Shown here: piece by piece, positions 8,992-17,321 of the stretch
Numbering within the stretch: the stretch's first letter is position 1
Layout: each line of letters begins with the position of its first letter
Assembly (NCBI GenBank): GCA_963558185.1
Contig: CAUWFE010000001.1
Span: forward strand, 1-64,000
From: UMGS1663 sp963558185
GTDB taxonomy: Bacteria; Bacillota; Clostridia; TANB77; CAG-508
DNA: 64,000 nt
Direction of reading: 5' to 3'
Position numbers and translations under genes: made by a program
The notes under the pieces: generated by a model
The model's input: only the letters and a program-made list of their open reading frames with translations
Database searches by the model: none
What the model was told of the DNA's origin: nothing

Positions 8992-9684
8992 ATGATTTAT
9001 TCAAAAGAAGTAGAAAATATGTGCACTGTAAGAAAAGGTGTAGACCATGGTCCAGCACCAATTCCAGAGGAAGGAAAATGGGTAAAAGCAAAAGATATTA
9101 AAGATATATCAGGTTTAACACATGGTATTGGTTGGTGTGCTCCTCAACAAGGTGCTTGTAAATTAACTTTAAATATAAAAGAAGGAATTATCCAAGAAGC
9201 ACTAGTAGAAACAATAGGATGCTCTGGAATGACACATTCAGCAGCTATGGCAGGAGAAATTTTAGTAGGTAAAACAATATTAGAAGCATTAAATACAGAT
9301 TTAGTATGTGATGCCATTAACACAGCAATGAGAGAATTATTCTTACAAATTGTATATGGAAGAAGTCAATCAGCTTTTTCTGAAGGAGGACTTACAATAG
9401 GAGCAGGACTTGAAGATTTAGGAAAAGGACATAGAAGCCAAGTTGGAACTATATACTCAACTTTATCAAAAGGACCAAGATACTTAGAACTTGCAGAAGG
9501 ATACATAGTAGAAGTAGGTTTAGATAAAGATGACACTATAATTGGATACAAATATGTAAACTTAGGAAAGATGATGGATAACATCAAAGCAGGAATAGAG
9601 CCAATGGAAGCTATTGAAAAAGCTTCAGGAAAATATGGAAGATTTGATGAAGCTGTAAAGAAAATAGACCCAAGAAAACAATAA
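8992..9684 (+). CDS. NifU-like iron-sulfur cluster scaffold protein
   Basis: The protein resembles the NifU/IscU N-terminal scaffold fold: HGIGWCAPQQGACKL and ETIGCSGMTHSAAMAGEIL supply candidate cluster cysteines. At 230 residues it is longer than classic IscU, with a C-terminal extension. It is followed 32 nt later by the GGGtGRT-family gene; this two-gene pair recurs in anaerobic Firmicutes. GAAAGGAGA precedes the ATG. The exact client of the pair is not known to me, and no cysteine desulfurase is near. Confidence 0.8.
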   Translation: MIYSKEVENMCTVRKGVDHGPAPIPEEGKWVKAKDIKDISGLTHGIGWCAPQQGACKLTLNIKEGIIQEALVETIGCSGMTHSAAMAGEILVGKTILEALNTDLVCDAINTAMRELFLQIVYGRSQSAFSEGGLTIGAGLEDLGKGHRSQVGTIYSTLSKGPRYLELAEGYIVEVGLDKDDTIIGYKYVNLGKMMDNIKAGIEPMEAIEKASGKYGRFDEAVKKIDPRKQ

Positions 9685-9716
9685 AAAATAGTAAGAAAAT
9701 TTAGGAGGTAAAAAAT

Positions 9717-10718
9717 ATGGCAGTAACATTTGAAGGTTATGAAAGAAGAATAGATCAAATTAAACCAGTAATGGAAAAATACGGAATTAAAGATTTTGAA
9801 GATGCATTAAATATATGTAAAGAAAAAGGATTTAATCCTTATGAAATAGTAAAAGGAGTTCAACCAATATGTTTTGAAAATGCAGCTTGGGCATATACTT
9901 TAGGAGCTGCAATTGCAATAAAAAAAGGATGCACAAAAGCATATGAAGCAGCAAAAGCTATTGGAGAAGGATTACAAGCTTTTTGTATACCAGGTTCTGT
10001 AGCAGATGACAGAAAAGTAGGATTAGGACATGGAAATTTAGCATCAATGTTATTATCAGAAGAAACAAAATGTTTTGCATTTTTAGCAGGACATGAAAGT
10101 TTTGCAGCAGCAGAAGGTGCAATTGGTATTGCTAAATCTGCAAATAAAGTAAGAAAAGAACCATTAAGAGTTATATTAAATGGTTTAGGAAAAGATGCAG
10201 CACAAATAATTTCAAGAATAAATGGATTTACATATGTAAAAACAGATTTTGACTTCTTTACAGGAAAAGTAAATGTAGTAGAAGAAATTGCGTATTCAGA
10301 TGGAGAAAGAGCAAAAGTAAGATGCTATGGAGCAAATGACGTTAGAGAAGGTGTAGCTATAATGTGGTTAGAAGATGTTGATGTTTCAATAACAGGAAAT
10401 TCAACAAACCCAACAAGATTCCAACATCCAGTTGCAGGTACATACAAAAAAGAACGTATTGAAGCAGGTAAAAAATATTTCTCAGTAGCATCAGGAGGAG
10501 GAACAGGAAGAACTTTACACCCAGATAATATGGCAGCTGGACCAGCTTCATATGGTATGACAGATACTATGGGAAGAATGCATTCAGATGCACAATTTGC
10601 AGGAAGTTCATCAGTTCCAGCACACGTAGAAATGATGGGATTAATCGGAATGGGAAATAACCCAATGGTTGGAGCAACAGTATCAGTAGCAGTAGCTATA
10701 GAAGAGGCTATGAAATAG
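9717..10718 (+). CDS. GGGtGRT family protein
   Basis: It contains the signature GGGTGRTLHPDNMAAGP near residue 260, which names this uncharacterised family, and PVAGTYKKERIEAGKKYFSVASGGG before it. The length of 333 residues is full. It is strongly expressed-looking (clean AGGAGG site). The constant neighbour is the NifU-like protein upstream, suggesting a shared metal or redox role. No enzymatic activity can be assigned from sequence. Confidence 0.85.
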   Translation: MAVTFEGYERRIDQIKPVMEKYGIKDFEDALNICKEKGFNPYEIVKGVQPICFENAAWAYTLGAAIAIKKGCTKAYEAAKAIGEGLQAFCIPGSVADDRKVGLGHGNLASMLLSEETKCFAFLAGHESFAAAEGAIGIAKSANKVRKEPLRVILNGLGKDAAQIISRINGFTYVKTDFDFFTGKVNVVEEIAYSDGERAKVRCYGANDVREGVAIMWLEDVDVSITGNSTNPTRFQHPVAGTYKKERIEAGKKYFSVASGGGTGRTLHPDNMAAGPASYGMTDTMGRMHSDAQFAGSSSVPAHVEMMGLIGMGNNPMVGATVSVAVAIEEAMK

Positions 10719-10752
10719 TATATTGTAATTTATACAAAATTACAAAAAAAAC

Positions 10753-10781
10753 TTGTTTTTTCCATAATTTAGTGATAAAAT
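10753..10781 (+). promoter_or_regulatory. Promoter of rpsO
   Basis: TTGTTT (10753-10758), 17 bp, TAAAAT (10776-10781). The -10 and start region TAAAATAGTAATGGT is the same as at the gap promoter (2434 onwards). Confidence 0.55.
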
Positions 10782-10800
10782 AGTAATGGTAAAGAAATTA

Positions 10801-10848
10801 CCTTATACTTAGTAAAAGGATAACACACCACTTTTACTCAGTTTAAGG
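10801..10848 (+). promoter_or_regulatory. Structured rpsO leader, candidate S15 autoregulatory element
   Basis: An 18-bp stem with few mismatches pairs CCTTATACTTAGTAAAAG (10801-10818) with CTTTTACTCAGTTTAAGG (10831-10848). It lies between the promoter and the ribosome-binding site. A small GGTAA/TTACC hairpin sits just before it. Leader structures bound by S15 are known upstream of rpsO in several bacteria; the link here is inference. Confidence 0.5.
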
Positions 10849-10874
10849 CATATAAAAAATAGGAGGTGTAAAAA

Positions 10875-11138
10875 ATGACAAAAGAAAGAAAACAAGAAAT
10901 CATTAATACTTATAAAAGAGATGAAAAAGATACTGGTTCACCAGAAGTTCAAATCGCTTTATTAACAGAAAGAATTAATGAATTAACAGAACACTTAAAA
11001 GTACACAAAAAAGATAATCACTCTAGAAGAGGACTATTAAAAATGGTTGGAGCAAGAAGAAATCTTTTAAAATATTTAAGTGATAAAGATGTTCAAAGAT
11101 ATAGAGATATCGTTGAAAAATTAGGATTAAGAAAATAA
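10875..11138 (+). CDS. rpsO: 30S ribosomal protein S15
   Basis: The protein binds 16S rRNA in the platform of the small subunit. It has 87 residues, the usual length near 88, with DTGSPEVQIALLTERI, the HxxDxxSRRGL signature (KKDNHSRRGLLKMV) and RRNLLKYL. AGGAGGTG lies before the ATG. pnp follows, the common rpsO-pnp order. Confidence 0.98.
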   Translation: MTKERKQEIINTYKRDEKDTGSPEVQIALLTERINELTEHLKVHKKDNHSRRGLLKMVGARRNLLKYLSDKDVQRYRDIVEKLGLRK

Positions 11139-11147
11139 AACTTTAAG

Positions 11148-11185
11148 GGCGTTTTGCATAACAAAATTGTAAAACGCCTTTTTAT
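11148..11185 (+). terminator. Terminator after rpsO
   Basis: GGCGTTTT (11148-11155) pairs with AAAACGCC (11171-11178), followed by TTTTTAT. It starts about 10 bp after the rpsO stop and probably gives partial or full termination before pnp. Confidence 0.85.
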
Positions 11186-11212
11186 AAAGTTTAATGAAAA
11201 TAGTTAATAAGT

Positions 11213-11294
11213 AATGCAGATAGCTTAGAAAGTAGCTTGTATCATATGTTAATATACTTAACACATGATAGAGGTTACACTAATTATCTGTATT
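11213..11294 (+). promoter_or_regulatory. Nested long hairpin in the pnp leader
   Basis: The outer arms AATGCAGATA (11213-11222) and TATCTGTATT (11285-11294) enclose an inner stem TATCATATGTTAA (11240-11252) with TTAACACATGATA (11258-11270). The pnp ribosome-binding site follows at once. In enterobacteria a long pnp leader stem is cut by RNase III and used by PNPase for autoregulation; a similar role here is inference. Confidence 0.5.
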
Positions 11295-11314
11295 GCTAAA
11301 AATAGGAGGTATAT

Positions 11315-13429
11315 ATGTTTAAAAGTTATGAAACACAATTAGCAGGAAGAAAATTAATTGTAGAAACAGGAAAAATTGCAGGACTTGCAAATGGAAGTGT
11401 TATGGTAAGATATGGTGAAACTGTGGTTATGGTAAATGTAACAGCATCAAAAGAACCCAGAGAAGGAATCGACTTCTTTCCACTATCAGTAGATTATGAA
11501 GAAAAATTATATGCAGTAGGTAAAATACCAGGTTCTTTCCAAAAAAGAGAAGGAAAGCCAGCAGACAAAGCAATATTAACATCAAGAGCAATTGACAGAC
11601 CATTAAGACCATTATTTCCAAAAGACTTTAGAAATGATGTATGTGTTGTAGCAACAGTATTATCAGTAGAACAAGATAATAGCCCAGAAGTATGTGCAAT
11701 GATAGGAGCATCAGCAGCACTTGCTATATCAGATATTCCATTTGGTGGACCAACAGCAGCAGTAAATGTTGGATATGTAAATAATGAAATAGTAATAAAT
11801 CCAACGGTAGAACAAAGAGAAAAATCACGTTTAACTTTAACAGTAGCCGCTACAGAAGAAAAAATTACTATGATAGAAGCAGGAGCAGACGAAATACCAA
11901 ATGACACTATGTTAGAAGCAATAAAAGTAGCTCATGAAGAAATTAAAAAAATATGTAAATTTATTTCAGAAATACAAAAAGATATAGGAAAACCAAAATT
12001 TGCATATCCATCATTTAAAGTAGATGAAAATGTATATGAAGAAATAAAAGCAGAATTTAAAGAAAGAATGTACAAAGATGTACAAGCAGTAGATAAAGAA
12101 ATAAGAGATGAAAACATAACAAAAATTACAGAAGATATTACAAACTACTTTATAGAAAAATATGGAGAAGAAGAAACAGAAAATAAAAAAACAGATATCT
12201 CAGATAGTATACATGATTTAGAAAAAGAATGTGTAAGAGAAATGATATTCAAAGAACATAAACGTCCAGATGGAAGAAAAATAGACGAATTAAGACCTTT
12301 ATCTTGTGAAGTAGGATTACTTCCACGAGTGCATGGCAGTGCAATATTTACAAGAGGACAAACACAAGTTATGTCTGTAGTAACATTAGGAATGAAAAGT
12401 GAAGAACAAATGCTAGATGGAATAGATGAAGAAGAAGCAAAAAGATATATGCATCAATATAACTTCCCAGCATATTCAGTAGGAGAAGCAAGACCTTCTA
12501 GAGGACCAGGAAGAAGAGAAATCGGGCATGGAGCTTTAGCAGAAAAAGCATTAGTTCCAGTAATTCCATCAGAAGAAGAATTCCCATATTCAATAAGAGT
12601 AGTATCAGAAGTACTATCATCAAATGGTTCTACATCTCAAGCAAGTATATGTGGAAGTACACTTGCATTAATGGACGCAGGAGTTCCAATTAAAAAGCCA
12701 GTAGCAGGAATTTCTACAGGATTAGTTACAGATAAAGAAAATCCAAATAATTATATAATGCTTACAGATATACAAGGAATTGAAGATTTTTTCGGAGATA
12801 TGGACTTTAAAGTAGGTGGAACAAAAGACGGAATAACTGCAATTCAAGTAGACATTAAAATAGATGGATTAACATATGATATTATAAAAGAAGCATTTGA
12901 AAGAACAAAAATTGCAAGAGATTATATATTAGATGAAATTATGTTACCAGTAATAGCAGAGCCAAGAAAAGAAATTTCTAAATATGCACCAAGAATTGTG
13001 ACAACAACAATAGCAGTAGATAAAATCAAAGATGTAATAGGACCTGGAGGAAAAATGATTAATAAAATCATAGATGCAACAGGTGTAAAAATAGATATAG
13101 AAGAAGACGGAAAAGTTTGTATTTATTCAACAGATACAGAACATGCTAAAAAAGCTTTAAAAATGATAGAAGAAATTGTAAGAGAAATAGAAGTTGGAGG
13201 AGTTTATGATGGAGTTGTAACAAGAATCATGAATTTCGGAGCTTTCGTAGATATAGGAGGAAAAGAAGGATTACTTCATATTTCAAAAATCTCTAGCAAA
13301 CGTGTAGAAAAAATAGAAGATGTATTATCAATTGGAGACGAAGTAACAGTAAAAGTAGTTGAAATAGATAATCAAGGAAGAATAAATTTAAGTATGAAAG
13401 ACTTAGAAGTAAGCAAAGAAGAAAATTAA
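11315..13429 (+). CDS. pnp: Polyribonucleotide nucleotidyltransferase (PNPase)
   Basis: This phosphorolytic 3'-5' exoribonuclease acts in mRNA turnover. Domains in order: first RNase PH-like core (about 1-220), helical linker, second catalytic RNase PH core (about 310-540, with FTRGQTQ and the GTKDGITA stretch), KH domain with VIGPGGKMINKI (about 570), and S1 domain GGVYDGVVTRIMNFGAFVDI (about 625-690). The 704 residues are the normal length. AGGAGG precedes the ATG. Confidence 0.98.
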   Translation: MFKSYETQLAGRKLIVETGKIAGLANGSVMVRYGETVVMVNVTASKEPREGIDFFPLSVDYEEKLYAVGKIPGSFQKREGKPADKAILTSRAIDRPLRPLFPKDFRNDVCVVATVLSVEQDNSPEVCAMIGASAALAISDIPFGGPTAAVNVGYVNNEIVINPTVEQREKSRLTLTVAATEEKITMIEAGADEIPNDTMLEAIKVAHEEIKKICKFISEIQKDIGKPKFAYPSFKVDENVYEEIKAEFKERMYKDVQAVDKEIRDENITKITEDITNYFIEKYGEEETENKKTDISDSIHDLEKECVREMIFKEHKRPDGRKIDELRPLSCEVGLLPRVHGSAIFTRGQTQVMSVVTLGMKSEEQMLDGIDEEEAKRYMHQYNFPAYSVGEARPSRGPGRREIGHGALAEKALVPVIPSEEEFPYSIRVVSEVLSSNGSTSQASICGSTLALMDAGVPIKKPVAGISTGLVTDKENPNNYIMLTDIQGIEDFFGDMDFKVGGTKDGITAIQVDIKIDGLTYDIIKEAFERTKIARDYILDEIMLPVIAEPRKEISKYAPRIVTTTIAVDKIKDVIGPGGKMINKIIDATGVKIDIEEDGKVCIYSTDTEHAKKALKMIEEIVREIEVGGVYDGVVTRIMNFGAFVDIGGKEGLLHISKISSKRVEKIEDVLSIGDEVTVKVVEIDNQGRINLSMKDLEVSKEEN

Positions 13430-13442
13430 TAACTAACAATAG

Positions 13443-13471
13443 TTGCAAAAAATAAAGTAAAATAGTATAAT
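13443..13471 (+). promoter_or_regulatory. Promoter of the glycosyltransferase gene
   Basis: TTGCAA (13443-13448), 17-bp spacer, TATAAT (13466-13471), about 50 bp before the start codon. Confidence 0.65.
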
Positions 13472-13520
13472 ATTTATGGTACCTAAATATAATAGGTAAT
13501 ATAAATAAGGAGAGTAAAAT

Positions 13521-14750
13521 ATGGAATATTTATATATAATACAACAAGCATTAGTATGGATATTAACAATATTTTGGTTATATCAATTAGCAGTAAGTAT
13601 ATGTTCTTTAGTAAAATTAAAAGACAAAGAAATAATTGAAGATAAACAAAATCGCTTTATGGCTATAATACCAGCACATAATGAAGAAGCAGTTGTTGCA
13701 AACTTAATAGAAAGTTTAAAAAAGCAAAATTATCCAAAAGATTTATATGATATATATGTAATAGCAGATAACTGTACAGATAACACTGCAAAAGTTGCAA
13801 GAGATGCAGGTGCAATTGTATATGAAAGATTTGACGAAGAAAAAAAGACAAAAGGATATGCCCTACAATGGTTCTTAGCACAAAAAATAGAAGAAAATGC
13901 ACCATATGATGCATTTTGTGTATTTGATTCAGATAACATAGCAGATGAAAACTTCTTAAAAGCTATGAATAAAAAGCTATGCCAAGGTGAAGATGTTGTA
14001 CAAGGATATCGTGACATAAAAAATCCAACAGATAACTGGATAACAGCAGGATATGCAATATTTTATTGGACAATGAATAGATTTTATCACTTAGCTAGAT
14101 ATAACTTAGGGTTATCACCACTTATGAATGGAACTGGCTTCATGGTAAAATTTGATGTAGTAAAACCAAATGGATGGCAAACAAAAACATTAACAGAAGA
14201 TATAGAATTTTCACTACAAAGAATCATATCAGGACATAAATTAGGATGGGCAACAGATGCAATAGTATATGATGAGCAACCTACAAGCTTTAAACAATCA
14301 TGGACACAAAGATCAAGATGGACAGTAGGTCATATACAATGTTTAAAAGAATATACAAAATTATTAGCAACAGCAGTAAAAGAAAAGAAAACAGTAATGA
14401 ATTTTGATGGACTATTATATATATTAGGTAGTATACCAATGTTTGTTGTTACTTTAGTACTATTACTATTAAACTTTGTTATATATTTTGCAAATGGAAT
14501 GACAATGGCAGAGTTAGTTATTAACTGTTTACGTTATTTAATACCAACATTTTTACTACCAATATTAACAGCAATACTTATTATGATATTAGATAAAAAA
14601 CCAATAAAACCTATGATAAAAGGACTAATATTCTATCCACTATTCTTAGGATCATGGTTATTAATTAACTTTAAATGCTTATTCAAACGTAATACAAAAT
14701 GGGAAAAAATTGAACACGTACGTGATATTAAAATAAATGAAGTATCATAA
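13521..14750 (+). CDS. Membrane glycosyltransferase, GT2 family
   Basis: A processive-type GT2 enzyme with one N-terminal membrane helix (about 8-30), a cytoplasmic catalytic domain (AIIPAHNEE, the metal-binding FDSDN, the acceptor motif LTEDIEFS and the QxxRW-type QRSRW), and three C-terminal membrane helices (about 300-385). The layout resembles BcsA/N-acetylglucosaminyl transferase-like enzymes. The sugar and acceptor cannot be read from sequence; envelope or capsule polysaccharide synthesis is likely. It stands alone, with its own promoter. Confidence 0.85.
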   Translation: MEYLYIIQQALVWILTIFWLYQLAVSICSLVKLKDKEIIEDKQNRFMAIIPAHNEEAVVANLIESLKKQNYPKDLYDIYVIADNCTDNTAKVARDAGAIVYERFDEEKKTKGYALQWFLAQKIEENAPYDAFCVFDSDNIADENFLKAMNKKLCQGEDVVQGYRDIKNPTDNWITAGYAIFYWTMNRFYHLARYNLGLSPLMNGTGFMVKFDVVKPNGWQTKTLTEDIEFSLQRIISGHKLGWATDAIVYDEQPTSFKQSWTQRSRWTVGHIQCLKEYTKLLATAVKEKKTVMNFDGLLYILGSIPMFVVTLVLLLLNFVIYFANGMTMAELVINCLRYLIPTFLLPILTAILIMILDKKPIKPMIKGLIFYPLFLGSWLLINFKCLFKRNTKWEKIEHVRDIKINEVS

Positions 14751-14772
14751 AAAAAATATAAGTACAAAAATT

Positions 14773-14830
14773 ATTGGTATATCCATAAGAACCATTTAAT
14801 GCAAGGTTTTTAATTAAAGGGTATACCAAT
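14773..14830. repeat. Inverted repeat after the glycosyltransferase gene
   Basis: ATTGGTATATCC (14773-14784) and GGGTATACCAAT (14819-14830) pair over 12 bp with one mismatch around a 34-base loop. There is no clear T run. It lies just left of the family 1 mobile element and could be a weak terminator. Confidence 0.5.
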
Positions 14831-14842
14831 ATTTAATAGTTA

Positions 14843-15077
14843 GTTATAATTCACAGTTTATAAATAATATTAATAAGAATGTATATATATTAATATCTTT
14901 GGTTCAATACGTGCATCAGAATTTCTAAATCTAAAAGGAATGAGCCTCTCGGAATTTCCGCTTCCTCATTCCTTTTAGATAAAGAAACTCTTACATGCTA
15001 CTTCTATCACAATCGAAATTTAATCAATATTAATATATATACATTCTATAGAATAATTTTTAACTTTGAATTGTAAC
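14843..15077 (+). mobile_element. MITE-like element, family 1, copy b
   Basis: This 235-bp element begins GTTATAATTCACAG and ends TTTGAATTGTAAC. It is flanked on both sides by the exact 8-bp repeat AATAGTTA (14835-14842 and 15078-15085), a target site duplication. The interior is nearly identical to 1522-1764, including the 16-bp stem (14929-14944 with 14965-14980) and its loop; differences are small indels near the ends. No open frame of note. It fills most of the gap before the P-loop/Gls24-like gene. Confidence 0.9.
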
Positions 15078-15112
15078 AATAGTTAAAACTGTATGTAGGG
15101 AGGAAAACCAAA

Positions 15113-15946
15113 ATGAGAGTATTAGCTTTTGTAGGACCTTCAGGCACTGGAAAAAGTTATAGAGCACAAATGGTAGCAGGAGAAAATAATGTGACATACA
15201 TAATAGATGATGGTTTATTAGTAAATGATAATCAAGTAGTAGCAGGAGAATCAGCAAAAAAAGCACCAACTAAAATTGAAACTGTAAAACATGCTATTTT
15301 TATTGACCAAAAAGAAAGAGAAAACATGGTAAAAGCAATAAAAAAATATAAACCAGAGTCAATATTAATATTGGGAACATCAGATGGAATGGTAGCAAAA
15401 ATTGCAGAAAATTTAGAACTACCTAAAATAGAAAAAACAATTTATATTCAAGATGTAGCTACAGAAAATGAAATGAGAACAGCCAAAACAATAAGAAGAA
15501 CACAAGGAAAGCATGTTATACCTGTTCCAACATTTGAAATTAAAAAAGACTTTTCAGGATATATTTTAGATCCACTACAAATATTTAAATCAAAAGGAAG
15601 TGGAAAAAAACCATATATATCAGAAAAATCAATAATAAGACCAACATTTAGTTATTTAGGTAATTTCACCATTTCAGATACAGTATTTAGGCAAATGGTA
15701 GAACATATTGCAAAAAAGACAGAAGGAATATCAAAAGTTGCAAGAGCAAGAGTAGAAAATGTAGAAGATGTAGAAGAGGGACCTTCTATATACATTGAAG
15801 TTGTAGTATATTATGGTTATCCAGTAATACAAGTATTACAAGAGTTTAAACAAAGATGCATAAAAGAAATAGAAAAAACAACAACCATGAGTATACAAAA
15901 AATAACAGTTATTGCAAAATCAATTGAAGTGAGAAAGGAAAATTAA
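15113..15946 (+). CDS. P-loop ATPase with C-terminal Asp23/Gls24-like domain
   Basis: The N-terminus has a Walker A motif, GPSGTGKS (about residues 8-15), followed by an ATPase-like region to about residue 150. The C-terminal third (about 178-277) resembles Asp23/Gls24 envelope-stress proteins: GNFTISDTVFRQMVEHIA, then YIEVVVYYGYPVIQVLQEFK. The combination is uncommon outside Clostridia and its function is not known to me. It is followed 1 nt later by cmk, so it is first in the cmk-plsC operon. AGGGAGG precedes the ATG. Confidence 0.7.
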   Translation: MRVLAFVGPSGTGKSYRAQMVAGENNVTYIIDDGLLVNDNQVVAGESAKKAPTKIETVKHAIFIDQKERENMVKAIKKYKPESILILGTSDGMVAKIAENLELPKIEKTIYIQDVATENEMRTAKTIRRTQGKHVIPVPTFEIKKDFSGYILDPLQIFKSKGSGKKPYISEKSIIRPTFSYLGNFTISDTVFRQMVEHIAKKTEGISKVARARVENVEDVEEGPSIYIEVVVYYGYPVIQVLQEFKQRCIKEIEKTTTMSIQKITVIAKSIEVRKEN

Positions 15947-15947
15947 A

Positions 15948-16649
15948 ATGAGTTTTATTGTAGCAATAGATGGACCTGCTGGTACTGGAAAAGGAACAAT
16001 TACAAATTTAGTAGCAAAAAAAATGAATTTAATAAATATAGATACAGGAGCAACATACCGTTGTGTAGCACTAGCTGTATTAAAAAATAATATTCAATTA
16101 AATAATGAAGAAGAAATAATAAAAATAGCAAAGAACATTGATATAGATTTTAAGCAAACACAAAACATACAAAAAGTATTTTTAAATGGAGAAGAAGTAA
16201 CAAAAGAAATACGAACTCCAATGGTAAGCAGTATAGTATCTCAAGTATCTTCAATAATAGAAGTAAGACTACAAATGGTAGAACTTCAAAGAAAATTAGC
16301 AAAAGGAAAAGACGTTATAATGGAAGGAAGAGATATAACTACTTATGTATTTCCTAATGCAGATGTAAAAATATATATGGATGCTGATGAAGAAGAACGA
16401 GCCAAAAGAAGATTTTTAGAAAACAAAGAAAAAGGAAGTAATGAGACATATGAAGAAGTTTTACAAGCTATTAGAAAACGAGATAAGCTAGATAAAGAAA
16501 AGAAAATGGGAGCTTTAAAAATAGCAGAAGATGCTATATATGTTGATACTACAAATAAAACTATACAAGAAGTAGAAGAAGAAATTTTAAAAATTATAAC
16601 AAATGTAAGAAATAAAAAAGGAATGATACAAAATGAAAGAATTATTTAA
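15948..16649 (+). CDS. cmk: Cytidylate kinase
   Basis: It phosphorylates CMP and dCMP. Walker A region DGPAGTGKGT (about 7-16), the substrate pocket IDTGATYR, EIRTPMVS, the EGRDITTYVFPNADVKIY stretch and the RRFLENKEKG lid. The length of 233 residues is normal. CGA is used for conserved Arg here (EIRTP, EERAKRR, RKRD), so CGA is a normal Arg codon in this genome. It overlaps plsC by 17 nt. Confidence 0.96.
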   Translation: MSFIVAIDGPAGTGKGTITNLVAKKMNLINIDTGATYRCVALAVLKNNIQLNNEEEIIKIAKNIDIDFKQTQNIQKVFLNGEEVTKEIRTPMVSSIVSQVSSIIEVRLQMVELQRKLAKGKDVIMEGRDITTYVFPNADVKIYMDADEEERAKRRFLENKEKGSNETYEEVLQAIRKRDKLDKEKKMGALKIAEDAIYVDTTNKTIQEVEEEILKIITNVRNKKGMIQNERII

Positions 16650-17232
16650 AAAAACATTAAGAGGAATTGTAAAAGGGGCTATATATTTATATTGCAAAAT
16701 AATATACAGAGTAAAAATTATTGGAAAAGAAAATATACCAGAAGAAGGGCCACTTATATTTTGTGCTAATCATAGAAGCCTTATAGATCCACCATTAATA
16801 GCATGTACAGCAGGAAAGCATGTTAGATTTTTGGCAAAAGAAGAACTATATAAAAGTGCATTTCTAAGACTACTAGGTTTTGCTTTTGAAGCAATAAAAG
16901 TACATAGAGATTCAAAAGATTTAGAAGCGATAAAAACTTCACTAAAAACATTAAAAAGTGGAAAAAGCATAGCATTATTTCCAGAAGGAACTAGAAATGG
17001 AATGGAAAAAGGAGAAAAAGTAAAAGATGGAGCAGCATTTTTTGCGTTAAATTCAGATGCAAAAGTAATTCCAGTAGGAATACATGGTGGAGAAAAGCCA
17101 TTTAAAAGAATATATATAAAATATGGAAAACCATTAGATTTTTCAGAATATAAAGCAAATAAAAAAGATAAAGAAACATTAGATAAAGTAACTGAAGAAA
17201 TCATGAATAATATTATTATGTTGACAAAATAA
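16633..17232 (+). CDS. plsC: 1-acyl-sn-glycerol-3-phosphate acyltransferase
   Basis: It acylates lysophosphatidic acid at sn-2 on the inner membrane surface. The HX4D catalytic motif is in ANHRSLIDP (about 45-53) and the acceptor-binding motif is FPEGTRNG (about 116-123). The length of 199 residues suits the family. An N-terminal amphipathic or membrane segment (about 13-24) anchors it. It starts inside the end of cmk. Confidence 0.93.
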   Translation: MKELFKKTLRGIVKGAIYLYCKIIYRVKIIGKENIPEEGPLIFCANHRSLIDPPLIACTAGKHVRFLAKEELYKSAFLRLLGFAFEAIKVHRDSKDLEAIKTSLKTLKSGKSIALFPEGTRNGMEKGEKVKDGAAFFALNSDAKVIPVGIHGGEKPFKRIYIKYGKPLDFSEYKANKKDKETLDKVTEEIMNNIIMLTK

Positions 17233-17250
17233 AGAAAAAAGTGATATAAT
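17221..17250 (+). promoter_or_regulatory. Promoter of rpsA
   Basis: TTGACA (17221-17226), 18-bp spacer, TATAAT (17245-17250). It overlaps the end of plsC. Confidence 0.7.
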
Positions 17251-17266
17251 TAAAAGGTAAAAAATA

Positions 17267-17287
17267 GAAGTTGATATAATCAACTTC
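17267..17287 (+). promoter_or_regulatory. Leader hairpin upstream of rpsA
   Basis: GAAGTTGA (17267-17274) pairs with TCAACTTC (17280-17287) around a 5-base loop, in the rpsA leader. It could affect translation; its role is unknown. Confidence 0.45.
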
Positions 17288-17321
17288 TTAGATTTTGTAA
17301 ATCAAAAAAGGAATGATAAAC

